DNA from: an uncultured Pseudomonadota bacterium
GTDB lineage: Bacteria > Desulfobacterota_B > Binatia > UBA9968
DNA: 10,931 nucleotides
Direction of reading: 5' to 3'
Assembly (NCBI GenBank): GCA_946478635.1
Contig: CAMLCX010000129.1
Location: forward strand, 1-10,931
Below are positions 1 through 6,741 of the stretch, one piece after another (position 1 is the first letter of the stretch; the number at the start of each line of letters is the position of its first letter). The notes below the pieces were generated by a model. The model saw nothing but the letters and a program-made list of their open reading frames with translations, did no database searches and had not been told where the DNA came from. Both the position numbers and the translations under genes were made by a program.

Positions 1-1056
1 GCAAAGGCCGGCGCCTTTGCCGAGCGTTTGGTAGGTACCCTTAACCAGGGCGCGCTTTGCTTGATGATATCCGTCGGGCACCGTACCGGGCTGTTCGATA
101 CCTTGCGCGACTTGGCGCCCGCAACATCAGGCGAGATCGCCGCCAAGGCCGACCTCAATGAACGCTATGTGCGCGAGTGGCTCGGCGCGATGGTCACCGG
201 TCGAATCATCGACATCGATCCGTCGACGCGGCGGTTTTCTTTGCCGGCAGAGCATGCGGCGTTTCTAACCCGACTGGCGGGCGCGGATAACCTGGCGGTT
301 TTCGCCCAGTACATTCCGCTGCTGGGGAGTGTAGAGGACGACATTGTCGAGTGCTTCCAAAAGGGAGGTGGGGTCCCGTATTCCAGGTTTCCGCGCTTTC
401 ACGCAGTGATGGCAGAAGACAGCGGTCAGTCGGTGTTATCATCGTTGGAATCGCATATCGTTCCTCTGGTGCCGCATCTGGCACAGCGATTAAGCGAGGG
501 TGTCCAGATGCTCGACGTCGGCTGCGGCCGCGGCCGGATTATCAATCGCCTGGCCGAGCTTTATCCGCAGAGTCGATTCACCGGCATGGACTTGTCCGGC
601 GAGGCGATTCTTTCGGCGTGGCGTGAAGCCGCCGAAAAGAAATTGCGCAATGTGGAATTCATCGTCGCGGATTTGAGCCGCTTCGATGAGACCGCGGAAA
701 TCGAGGCGTTCGATTTCGTCACCACGTTCGATGCGGTTCACGACCAGGCCAGGCCGTTGAACGTGCTGCGCGGCATTCACCGCACGCTCCGCGGTTCCGG
801 CGTCTATCTGATGCAGGACATCAAGGGATCGAGCGAGATTCATAAAAACCTGGACCATCCGCTCGGTACGCTGCTCTATACGATTTCGTGCATGCACTGC
901 ATGACCGTATCGCTGGCGCAGAATGGCGAAGGTCTGGGCGCCATGTGGGGCGAGGAAAAAACCCGGGAGTATCTTGAAAAAGCGGGCTTCCGTTCAGTTG
1001 AGAAACACGAGTTGGCCCACGATATTCAAAACAACTGGTACGTGGTGAGAAAATAA
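1..1056 (+). CDS. SAM-dependent methyltransferase with N-terminal winged-helix domain (5' partial)
   Basis: The reading frame is open from base 1 and ends with TAA at 1054-1056. A TTG at 28 could be read as a start, but the nine codons before it (AKAGAFAER) continue the usual N-terminal helix of this family, so the true start probably lies outside the window. Counting from the TTG, residues 1-80 resemble the winged-helix/dimerisation part of Rv2258c-like methyltransferases (GHRTGLFD, LNERYVREWLGAM). The SAM-binding Rossmann domain starts at motif I, LDVGCGRGR (162-170), followed by an acidic residue in FTGMDLSGEA and a motif-II-like FDFVTTFDAVHD. The protein should transfer a methyl group from SAM to an unknown, probably small, acceptor in the cytoplasm. 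It converges on the SDR gene and shares a hairpin terminator region with it. The class is certain; the substrate is unknown. Confidence 0.88.
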   Translation, partial: AKAGAFAERLVGTLNQGALCLMISVGHRTGLFDTLRDLAPATSGEIAAKADLNERYVREWLGAMVTGRIIDIDPSTRRFSLPAEHAAFLTRLAGADNLAVFAQYIPLLGSVEDDIVECFQKGGGVPYSRFPRFHAVMAEDSGQSVLSSLESHIVPLVPHLAQRLSEGVQMLDVGCGRGRIINRLAELYPQSRFTGMDLSGEAILSAWREAAEKKLRNVEFIVADLSRFDETAEIEAFDFVTTFDAVHDQARPLNVLRGIHRTLRGSGVYLMQDIKGSSEIHKNLDHPLGTLLYTISCMHCMTVSLAQNGEGLGAMWGEEKTREYLEKAGFRSVEKHELAHDIQNNWYVVRK

Positions 1057-1060
1057 AAGA

Positions 1061-1141
1061 ACTGGAGTGATGGAGTATTGGAGTGGTGGAGTGTTGGGCC
1101 GAACCCATTACTCCAGTATTCCAGTACTCCATCACTCCAGT
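1061..1141. repeat. Palindrome of 8-bp tandem repeats, likely bidirectional terminator
   Basis: Arms of 38 bp (1061-1098 and 1104-1141) flank a 5-nt loop and match at 32 of 38 positions. Each arm is itself a tandem array of four TGGAGTNN octamers (left arm at 1063, 1071, 1079 and 1087) ending in TGGG. As + strand RNA, four of the six mismatches become G:U pairs, leaving two true mismatches. As - strand RNA the same positions are C:A, so the + strand hairpin is the stronger one. T-rich sequence follows on both sides (TATTTCTTCTTCTTT on +, TCTTTTATTT on -). It fills the 97-nt gap between two convergent genes, so a terminator role for both is a reasonable inference. Confidence 0.75.
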
Positions 1142-1153
1142 ATTTCTTCTTCT

Positions 1154-1984
1154 TTACGCGTCGATCGTTTGCCCCCCGTCGACTACCAGAGCATGCCCGG
1201 TGACGAACGAAGCCTCCTCGGAGACTAAAAACAACACGCCGTAGGCGATCTCTTCTGGCCGTCCCATGCGCAGCAGCGCTTTGTTGCTCGCGCCCATGGT
1301 TTTACGTTGCTCATCGGTCATGCCTTCGCCGAGGGTCGGCCTGGGCGGAAAACCGCGGAAACGCGGCGTTTCGATAGCGCCGGGGCAAACGCAATTGATC
1401 CTGATCCCCATCGTGCCGTAATCGAGCGCCATCTCCCGTGTCAGATTGATGATGGCGGCCTTGGTCGCGCAGTAGCCGGGATATTCGGCTGATGCGAGCA
1501 GTCCGAAGGTCGATGCGGTGGTGACGATGTTGCCGCTTTTTTTCCTGATGAAATGCGGCAGCACGGCGCGCGAGCCACGGAACATGGCATTAAGATTGGT
1601 ATTCAGCACGAAGTTCCATTCGTCGTCGCTGTGCTCGTGCAGTTTTTTCCGGATTCCGGCTCCCGCATTGTTGTAGAGAATGTCGACGTCGCCGAAGCTA
1701 TCGAGCGCCGTTTTTACCATGCGGTCGCAGTCCTCCTGCTTGGTCACGTCGATCGTTGCGAACACCGCCTCGCCGCCTTCTTTCTCTTTGATCAATTGAT
1801 CGATACGCGGCGAAATCGTTTCCTGGATATCGCAACAGACGACCTTTGCGCCTTCCCTGGTAAATAGCCGGGCCGTGGCGCGGCCGATGCCGCTATTGGC
1901 TCCCGTGATAATCGCCACTTTGCCCTTGAGACGGCCCAGTCCGGGGCGCAGCAAGGCGTGCTCGTCGGTGAGTATCTCAGCCAT
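1154..1984 (-). CDS. SDR family NAD(P)-dependent oxidoreductase
   Basis: This is a classical short-chain dehydrogenase of 276 residues, a normal length for the family. It has the cofactor motif TGANSGIG (27-34), NNAG (105-108), and the catalytic tetrad N130, S148, Y161 and K165 (YCATK). Asp52 at the end of the second strand favours NAD(H) over NADP(H). The C-terminal VTGHALVVDGGQ is typical of the FabG-like group. It should oxidise an alcohol or reduce a ketone on an unidentified substrate in the cytoplasm. The ATG at 1984 was chosen because GGAGG lies 8 nt upstream; an in-frame TTG at 1999 would lie beside that ribosome binding site and lacks its own. It is leftward, convergent with the methyltransferase, and separated by a terminator from the leftward binding-protein gene upstream, so it is probably its own transcription unit. 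Confidence 0.92.
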   Translation of the reverse strand: MAEILTDEHALLRPGLGRLKGKVAIITGANSGIGRATARLFTREGAKVVCCDIQETISPRIDQLIKEKEGGEAVFATIDVTKQEDCDRMVKTALDSFGDVDILYNNAGAGIRKKLHEHSDDEWNFVLNTNLNAMFRGSRAVLPHFIRKKSGNIVTTASTFGLLASAEYPGYCATKAAIINLTREMALDYGTMGIRINCVCPGAIETPRFRGFPPRPTLGEGMTDEQRKTMGASNKALLRMGRPEEIAYGVLFLVSEEASFVTGHALVVDGGQTIDA

Positions 1985-2044
1985 GTTCGATGCCTCCAAA
2001 TAATTTTATGTGGACAAACGATGCAGTTACCGTTCCGCAAAAAT

Positions 2045-2104
2045 GTAGGGGCAACCCCCCGTGGTTGCCCACCCGAACGGCCAGACACGGTGGTCTGCGC
2101 CTAC
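2045..2104. repeat. 60-bp double-hairpin dispersed repeat (MITE/REP-like)
   Basis: The ends GTAGGGGC (2045-2052) and GCGCCTAC (2097-2104) are inverted copies with one mismatch. Inside are two smaller hairpins: GGGCAACC (2049-2056) with GGTTGCCC (2063-2070) around a 6-nt loop, and CAGAC (2082-2086) with GTCTG (2093-2097). The two halves also resemble each other when one is inverted. Elements beginning GTAGGGGC(A/G)ACC and built this way are, from memory, common intergenic repeats in many bacterial genomes. It lies in the leader region of the SDR gene. No clear target duplication is visible and only this copy is in the window. Confidence 0.6.
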
Positions 2105-2202
2105 CATAAATTGTTGTCGTCAATCTGAACCACTGAGAATGTCCTTATCTTAGTCAAGGAAAGGATTTCAACCATTTTTCAAACATCGAGAATTAGAGAT
2201 GG

Positions 2203-2238
2203 AAAAAAAAGGGAGCAGAACCGGTCGGTTCTACTCCC
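2203..2238 (-). terminator. Rho-independent terminator of the NMT1/SsuA-like gene
   Basis: Reading leftward, a 13-bp stem with 12 of 13 Watson-Crick pairs (2238-2226 with 2223-2211; the odd pair is a wobble or A:C depending on the strand) is followed directly by eight T residues (2210-2203 on the - strand). The innermost pair probably opens to leave a four-base loop. It lies 22 nt after the stop codon of the leftward binding-protein gene. It should insulate the SDR gene further left. Confidence 0.88.
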
Positions 2239-2260
2239 GTGAACAAGAACTTATGGACCT

Positions 2261-3250
2261 TTACCTCTTATACAATTGCTTGATCAGCCCCGAGGCTTCA
2301 ATCTCTTTGACGAGGCTTTGGTCGACAAACGCCCTCGGGTCGGCACCGGCGGCCTTGGGGTTTTTTACGGCCAAGTCGTCGAGCATGGTTTTCACGCCTT
2401 CCGGGGTCGGGTAAGGAGCTTCGGGAAAGACGTTCGAATAATCTTTATAGGCGCGCTCCAGTCCTTCGGGATCGGCCACGCCCAAGTTTTTCTTGATCAG
2501 GGCTTTGGCGTATTCCTTCTCGGTCTTGATGATATGAATTGCTTCGATCATGGCGCGGGTGAGCTTGAGCATGAGCGGCCGTTTGGCCTTGATGATCGCT
2601 TCGCGGCTGAGAATGCCGTTCCACCAGAAAGGTATCTTGAGGTCGGTGATGTTGTAAAGATTGCGGAAGCCGAGTTTTTCCGCCTGGGTCAAAAATGGTT
2701 CCGGGATGATGGTAAACTGGGTCACGCCCTTTGAAAGCGCCGCGAATCTCTCCGCGGTGCCGCCGGTGGGAATGATCTTTACATCTTTTTCCGGGTCAAC
2801 GCCAAGCTTCCTCAGCGCAAGGCGCAATCCGAGATCGGAGGTGCTGCCGAGACGATTGACGCCGGCTGTTTTACCCTTGAGTTGTTCGACGGCGTTAATG
2901 CTCGACAATGAGACGATGTGGTCTACGAACGTCCCAACCACGCCCACCATCATCACGGTGTCGGCGCCGGCCAGGCGTGAGCTGGTGAGCGTTGTCACGG
3001 AAATGCTGGCGGCGTCGATCTCGTTGGCCAGCAGCGCTTGCAAAACGGTGGGGCTTGCGCTGATCGAGATGATTTCCGGTTGGACGCCCTGTTTCTGCAA
3101 AAGTTTTCGATCCTCGATCACCCAAATCGGGCTGTTGGTCGGGCTAAAGCCGGCCCAGGCAAGACGGAGCTTTTCCTGTGCCATTGCTGCTGAACTGGTA
3201 GTTAGCAGCGCAATGACTGCAATAATCGAATAGGTGTATCGGCGTAGCAT
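2261..3250 (-). CDS. NMT1/SsuA-like ABC transporter substrate-binding protein
   Basis: The 329-residue product starts with a signal peptide: RR, then a hydrophobic stretch, then AMA before Gln25. The mature protein has the type II periplasmic-binding fold of the NMT1/THI5/SsuA/TauA group: a first strand KLRLAWAGFSPTNSPIWV, ALLANEIDAASIS in the first lobe, LKGKTAGVNRLGSTSDLG at the second lobe, and PEPFLTQAEKLG near the hinge. Relatives bind sulfonates, nitrate, taurine or pyrimidine precursors; the ligand here is not predictable. AGGAGGT lies about 7 nt before the ATG, supporting the start. It has no permease or ATPase beside it, so it is an orphan binding protein within this window. It is transcribed divergently from the epimerase-like gene, and a strong terminator follows it. 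Confidence 0.88.
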   Translation of the reverse strand: MLRRYTYSIIAVIALLTTSSAAMAQEKLRLAWAGFSPTNSPIWVIEDRKLLQKQGVQPEIISISASPTVLQALLANEIDAASISVTTLTSSRLAGADTVMMVGVVGTFVDHIVSLSSINAVEQLKGKTAGVNRLGSTSDLGLRLALRKLGVDPEKDVKIIPTGGTAERFAALSKGVTQFTIIPEPFLTQAEKLGFRNLYNITDLKIPFWWNGILSREAIIKAKRPLMLKLTRAMIEAIHIIKTEKEYAKALIKKNLGVADPEGLERAYKDYSNVFPEAPYPTPEGVKTMLDDLAVKNPKAAGADPRAFVDQSLVKEIEASGLIKQLYKR

Positions 3251-3270
3251 TGATAGTACCTCCTAACAAT

Positions 3271-3316
3271 ATTAGACGCGCAGCTGACATAATGCTCAAA
3301 AAACAAGCTTGGTCAA
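3271..3316 (-). promoter_or_regulatory. Candidate sigma70 promoters for the NMT1/SsuA-like gene
   Basis: Two overlapping leftward candidates are visible. One is TTGACC (3316-3311), 16 nt, then CATTAT (3294-3289). The other is TTGAGC (3299-3294), 17 nt, then TCTAAT (3276-3271). The second would give a very short leader that starts close to the AGGAGGT ribosome binding site. Both are pattern matches only. Confidence 0.35.
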
Positions 3317-3390
3317 GTAGCAGGCGATTTGGCAGTAAAATTCGACGCCGTGAATTGGCGCAACGAAATCCAAAAGTCCCGGGCCGTCAA

Positions 3391-3403
3391 ATAACAGTGT
3401 TAT
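3391..3403. promoter_or_regulatory. 13-bp perfect palindrome, possible operator
   Basis: ATAACA and TGTTAT flank a single G in the divergent intergenic region. The site ends 4 nt before the candidate -35 box of the rightward gene. Its position and symmetry fit a dimeric regulator site, but no regulator gene is in the window and a short AT-rich palindrome can occur by chance. Confidence 0.3.
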
Positions 3404-3407
3404 CACA

Positions 3408-3434
3408 TTGACTCAATAAACCGTTTGATATAGT
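3408..3434 (+). promoter_or_regulatory. Candidate promoter for the epimerase-like gene and downstream cluster
   Basis: TTGACT (3408-3413) and TATAGT (3429-3434) both match the sigma70 consensus well, but the 15-nt spacer is shorter than ideal. The site is 29 nt before the ATG at 3464, a sensible place for the promoter of the rightward gene series. Confidence 0.3.
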
Positions 3435-3441
3435 AGAGGCA

Positions 3442-3459
3442 CGTCCTAAGAGAAGGACG
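3442..3459 (+). promoter_or_regulatory. Leader hairpin covering the ribosome binding site
   Basis: CGTCCT (3442-3447) pairs perfectly with AGGACG (3454-3459) around a 6-nt loop. The right arm holds most of AAGGA (3453-3457), the ribosome binding site of the gene starting at 3464. When folded, the hairpin would reduce access to that site. The stem is only six pairs, so any control of translation is an inference. Confidence 0.35.
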
Positions 3460-3463
3460 CGTT

Positions 3464-4435
3464 ATGTCCAAGAAGGGAATTCTCGTCACCGGCGGCACCG
3501 GTTTGGTTGGCTCCTACACGGTTGGCATGCTGCTCGAGCGCGGTGAACGACCCGTGGTGTTCGACGTGGCGCTCAACGAGCGGTTGCTTGGCGCGGTCGG
3601 CGTCGATCCTGCCAAGGTGACACTCATCCGCGGCGATATGATGGACCTGCCCGCGCTGATCTCCGCCCTTCGTGATAATGACTGCGACCGCATCATTCAT
3701 CTCGCCGCCTTCCTGGGCGAAGAAGTTCAGCGGCGGCCCTACAGCGGCGTGCGCTTGAACTTCATGGGCACGATTAATGTCTTTGAGGCCGCGCGCCTGG
3801 AAAAAATTTCCCGTGTGATTTTCCCGAGTTCGGGGACGGTCTATCTCGGATCGCTCGGTGAGGGACTGTCCAAAATCGACGAGTCGATACCCATGAATCC
3901 GCCATCGGTTTATGCCGCGACCAAAGCCAGCTGCGAGTTCATGGGGCGGGCCTACGCCAAACGCTACGGCTTTGAATTCATTTGCCTGCGCTACACCGGC
4001 GGGCTTTACGGACCCTCGCCGGCGGCGCTCAAAGCGACCCGCGAAATCGCCATACAACAGATGATTCGCTCCGCCGTGAAAGGCGAGCCGGCGAAAATTG
4101 GCTGGCCCTACGGACCGGCGGAAATATTGTACGGCCGGGACGCGGCCAAGGGCACGGTCCTGGCCGTGCTCAAGGATAAGTTCAAAGATACCCTATTTCA
4201 CATCGGCAACGGCGTCACTTTGAGCGGCGATGATATCGTCAGCGCCGTGCGCAAGGTGTTTTCGGGATCGAATATCGAGCTAATCAAGGGGAACAACCCG
4301 ATGCCCTATCCTGAATCGCGGTTGGCCAGCGATTTTTCCCGGGCCAAGGAGCAACTCGACTATGAGCCCGAATATACGATCGAAAAGGCCATCGCGGATT
4401 ACGGCGCGACTTTGAAGCGACTTGAAGATATTTGA
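3464..4435 (+). CDS. NAD-dependent epimerase/dehydratase family protein (extended SDR)
   Basis: The 323-residue product begins with the Rossmann motif TGGTGLVG (9-16) and has Asp34 at the end of the second strand, favouring NAD. The active-site elements are SSGTVY (122-127) and YAATK with Tyr150 and Lys154. LRYTGGLYGPS then follows, as in UDP-sugar 4-epimerases and related extended SDRs. Length and layout match the family, whose members epimerise, dehydrate or reduce nucleotide sugars or similar substrates in the cytoplasm. The exact substrate is not clear. The ATG at 3464 has AAGGA 6 nt upstream. It is the first of seven rightward genes, with 121 nt between its stop and the ATG at 4557 of the next gene. 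Members next to transport genes are sometimes catabolic rather than cell-wall enzymes, but nothing here decides that. Confidence 0.88.
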   Translation: MSKKGILVTGGTGLVGSYTVGMLLERGERPVVFDVALNERLLGAVGVDPAKVTLIRGDMMDLPALISALRDNDCDRIIHLAAFLGEEVQRRPYSGVRLNFMGTINVFEAARLEKISRVIFPSSGTVYLGSLGEGLSKIDESIPMNPPSVYAATKASCEFMGRAYAKRYGFEFICLRYTGGLYGPSPAALKATREIAIQQMIRSAVKGEPAKIGWPYGPAEILYGRDAAKGTVLAVLKDKFKDTLFHIGNGVTLSGDDIVSAVRKVFSGSNIELIKGNNPMPYPESRLASDFSRAKEQLDYEPEYTIEKAIADYGATLKRLEDI

Positions 4436-4556
4436 AGCTTTGCGCCGTCTCGTGGGCTGAAGTTCCATCCAGCGTAGTCGTCTAATCCATGCACCTATAC
4501 GCCGACGGCACGACCTACGGGATTTTGGTGAAATGAGGGAGGTTGAAGATCGAAAG

Positions 4557-5633
4557 ATGAGAGTAAAATTCCTACTTGTGGGCGTCATTCTTGGTTTATG
4601 GATGCTTCATGGGGTTTCCTTCGCGGCTCAGGCCGCCAAGCCGGCCTTTGATGAGAAGGCCGTTGCCAATTTTTATCAAGGCAAGACTGTGCGCATCATT
4701 GTCGGATTTTCCGCCGGCGGCGGTTATGATCAGTATTCGCGCCTGATCGCGCGCCATCTATCCAAGTACATTCCCGGGAATCCGGCTGTGATCGTCGACA
4801 ACATGACCGGTGTCGGCAGCATCATCGCGGCGAACCATGTGTTTAACGCCGCGCCCAAGGATGGCACCATCGTCGGCAATATCTCCGGACCGATCGTGCT
4901 GGAGCAATTGTTCGGCGCGCCTTCGGTGCAGTTCGACATGGCCAAGTTTCGTTATCTGGCGGTGCCGGTGAGCGAAAGCTATTTGATGATTGTGCACAAA
5001 CGCACCGGAGTGACTAAGTTCGATGAACTTCGCGGGGAAAAGGGCAAACTGGTCAGTTTCGGTGCCATACCGGGTTCGACCGTGGAACACGCGCCGGTTC
5101 TGGTCAAAGAAGCGCTTAACCTGAATCTAAAGATCGTCTCCGGTTACAAAGGCACGGCGGATGTCAGGCTGGCGCTCGATAGCGGGGAGGTCGACGGTTT
5201 CTTCAATACCTGGACCTCTTCAAAGATCACATCCTACGATAAGATCAAAAGCGGCGAATGGGTGTTGTTGGCCCAGTTGACCGAAAAGCCGATGAAAGAT
5301 CTCATCGTTCCCAATGTGCCAACGATTCAGATGATCGCGCGTTCCGAAGAACAACGGCTCCTGCTGAAATATGGCACCAGCACGCCCAACGATTTTGGCA
5401 AAGTCTATGTGTTGCCGCCGGGTGTTCCGGCCGACCGCGCGGGTGCCCTCGAAACCGCTTTTGCCCGGGTGTTTAACGATAAGGGTCTCCGCGCCGATGC
5501 GGACAAAGGAAAGCTGGAGATCGACCCACTGATCGGCAATACCATCCAGAAGCTCGTTGTCGAATTTTTAGGCATGCCGGCGGACGTGAAAAACAAACTC
5601 CAAACCGTGCTCAAATCGCCGGTGAAAAAATAG
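4557..5633 (+). CDS. TctC (Bug)-family tripartite tricarboxylate-type solute receptor
   Basis: Read from the ATG at 4557, the product is 358 residues with a signal peptide (MRVKFLL, hydrophobic core, then SFA/AQA at about 23-26). The mature protein shows Bug-family marks: FYQGKTVRIIVGFSAGGGYD (39-58), YIPGNPAVIVDNMTGVGS (71-88) and AANHVFNAAPKDGT (91-104). Known relatives bind carboxylates such as citrate or other small organic acids in the periplasm and normally work with TctA and TctB membrane proteins, which are absent here; many Bug proteins are likewise orphans. An in-frame ATG at 4533 would add eight charged residues before the signal peptide. GGGAGG (4537-4542) is downstream of that codon and 14 nt before 4557, so neither start has ideal spacing; 4557 gives the more normal signal peptide. 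Confidence 0.88.
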   Translation: MRVKFLLVGVILGLWMLHGVSFAAQAAKPAFDEKAVANFYQGKTVRIIVGFSAGGGYDQYSRLIARHLSKYIPGNPAVIVDNMTGVGSIIAANHVFNAAPKDGTIVGNISGPIVLEQLFGAPSVQFDMAKFRYLAVPVSESYLMIVHKRTGVTKFDELRGEKGKLVSFGAIPGSTVEHAPVLVKEALNLNLKIVSGYKGTADVRLALDSGEVDGFFNTWTSSKITSYDKIKSGEWVLLAQLTEKPMKDLIVPNVPTIQMIARSEEQRLLLKYGTSTPNDFGKVYVLPPGVPADRAGALETAFARVFNDKGLRADADKGKLEIDPLIGNTIQKLVVEFLGMPADVKNKLQTVLKSPVKK

Positions 5634-5682
5634 TCGACGGTTACAATTCTACGTTCGGTTTATAAATGAAGAGGAGAATCCC

Positions 5683-6690
5683 ATGCTGAGAACGGTTAAT
5701 TGGTTGATCGCTGTCATCGTGATGGTATTTAATATCACCCCTGCATTGGCGCAGACCGAGACCATCGAAGATCTCTACAAAAAGGCGCTCAAAGAGGAAG
5801 GCGTAGTCAACTGCTATTGTTCTCTGGCGCAGATCAACGCGGAGAAAATCTACCCGGTCTTCGAGAAACGCTTTCCCGGCCTCAGGATCAATCATGTGGA
5901 TGCGACGTCCGACAAGCTCGCCGCTCGCGCCATTACCGAGGCTCGCGGCGGCCGAGTGATCGCCGACATCGCTGAATTTGGCCTCGAGGATATCAACAAG
6001 ATGCGTGATCAGGGACTCCTGCTGGACAAGCAGGTTCCCGAGTCGGTGGATTATCCCGCCAACATGAAAGGCTCCTACTGGAACGCCAACAATCTCATTT
6101 TCTTCGTCGGCGCGTGGAACACGGATAAAGTCAAAAAAGAAGAAGAGCCTAAAGTTCTCGACGATTTTGGCGATCCGCGCTGGAAGGGAAGATTGATCGC
6201 CGAGCCGCGGGATTACGAAATTCTGATTGGCCTGAACCACAAACACAAGAGCTTGGAAAAAGCCCGCGCCGTGCTTGCCAGAATCGCCGCAAATGACGTT
6301 GAATTTCATAAGGGCCATTCCGAGCTGGCCGAATTCCTCGTAGCCGGCCAGGCCGCTGCCTGCTTCACCTGTTATTCGCACCACTATCCAGCCCGGATCA
6401 GAAAGGGCGCGCCACTCAATTATATGCTGTCGGAGGGCGTCGCCGGCATCATCGCCGTAGCGGCGCTCAAAAACGCGCCCCATCCCAACACCGCGTGGCT
6501 GTTCGCGCGTTGGGCGGCATCGGCCGAGGGCCAGACGGTTTATGCCAAAGGCGGTAGAACTCCGGCCCATCCCAAAGTCGAGCCCACCGAAAAAATACGG
6601 CCGGCGAATATTTACGCCGTTGGCGTGGAGGACTTGAAGCAATACAGCAAATTCGAAAAAATTTGGAAGGAAGTGTTTAAGCTCAGATAG
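5683..6690 (+). CDS. Fe3+-type ABC transporter substrate-binding protein, paralogue 1
   Basis: The product is 335 residues with a signal peptide cut after ALA, before Gln24. It belongs to the type II binding proteins grouped with AfuA/FbpA-like Fe3+ and small-anion binders (YPVFEKRFPG, GAWNTDKV, DFGDPRWKGRL, APHPNTAWLF). It is clearly paralogous to the next two genes: all share INHVDAT, EFHKGHS, AGQAAAC, TCY, HHYP and HPKVEP. Cys227, Cys230, His233, His234 and Tyr235 form a tight group, in place of the adjacent tyrosines that hold iron in FbpA. This copy alone also has Cys44 and Cys46 (NCYCSLAQ), where the others have NFY. GAGGAG lies 6 nt before the ATG. It is 49 nt after the TctC-type gene and leads the ABC cluster. 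The ligand is unknown, and iron should not be assumed. Confidence 0.88.
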   Translation: MLRTVNWLIAVIVMVFNITPALAQTETIEDLYKKALKEEGVVNCYCSLAQINAEKIYPVFEKRFPGLRINHVDATSDKLAARAITEARGGRVIADIAEFGLEDINKMRDQGLLLDKQVPESVDYPANMKGSYWNANNLIFFVGAWNTDKVKKEEEPKVLDDFGDPRWKGRLIAEPRDYEILIGLNHKHKSLEKARAVLARIAANDVEFHKGHSELAEFLVAGQAAACFTCYSHHYPARIRKGAPLNYMLSEGVAGIIAVAALKNAPHPNTAWLFARWAASAEGQTVYAKGGRTPAHPKVEPTEKIRPANIYAVGVEDLKQYSKFEKIWKEVFKLR

Positions 6691-6741
6691 GGAGTTTTTG
6701 CAGCGAGCACGCGAGACGTTTCTAGATTCACAGGAGGTATT

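Noticed and set aside
1061..1141. Possible CRISPR-like array
   Set aside because: The 8-bp units are contiguous with no spacers, and the two halves are inverted relative to each other.
1985..1999. Upstream TTG start for the SDR gene
   Set aside because: The GGAGG that serves the ATG at 1984 lies within this extension, and the TTG has no site of its own.
2199..2414. Rightward 71-codon open frame
   Set aside because: It runs through the terminator and the 3' end of the leftward binding-protein gene, and its ATG has no ribosome binding site.
3446..4057. Antisense open frame opposite the epimerase-like gene
   Set aside because: It mirrors a well-supported extended SDR and has no recognisable motif or ribosome binding site.
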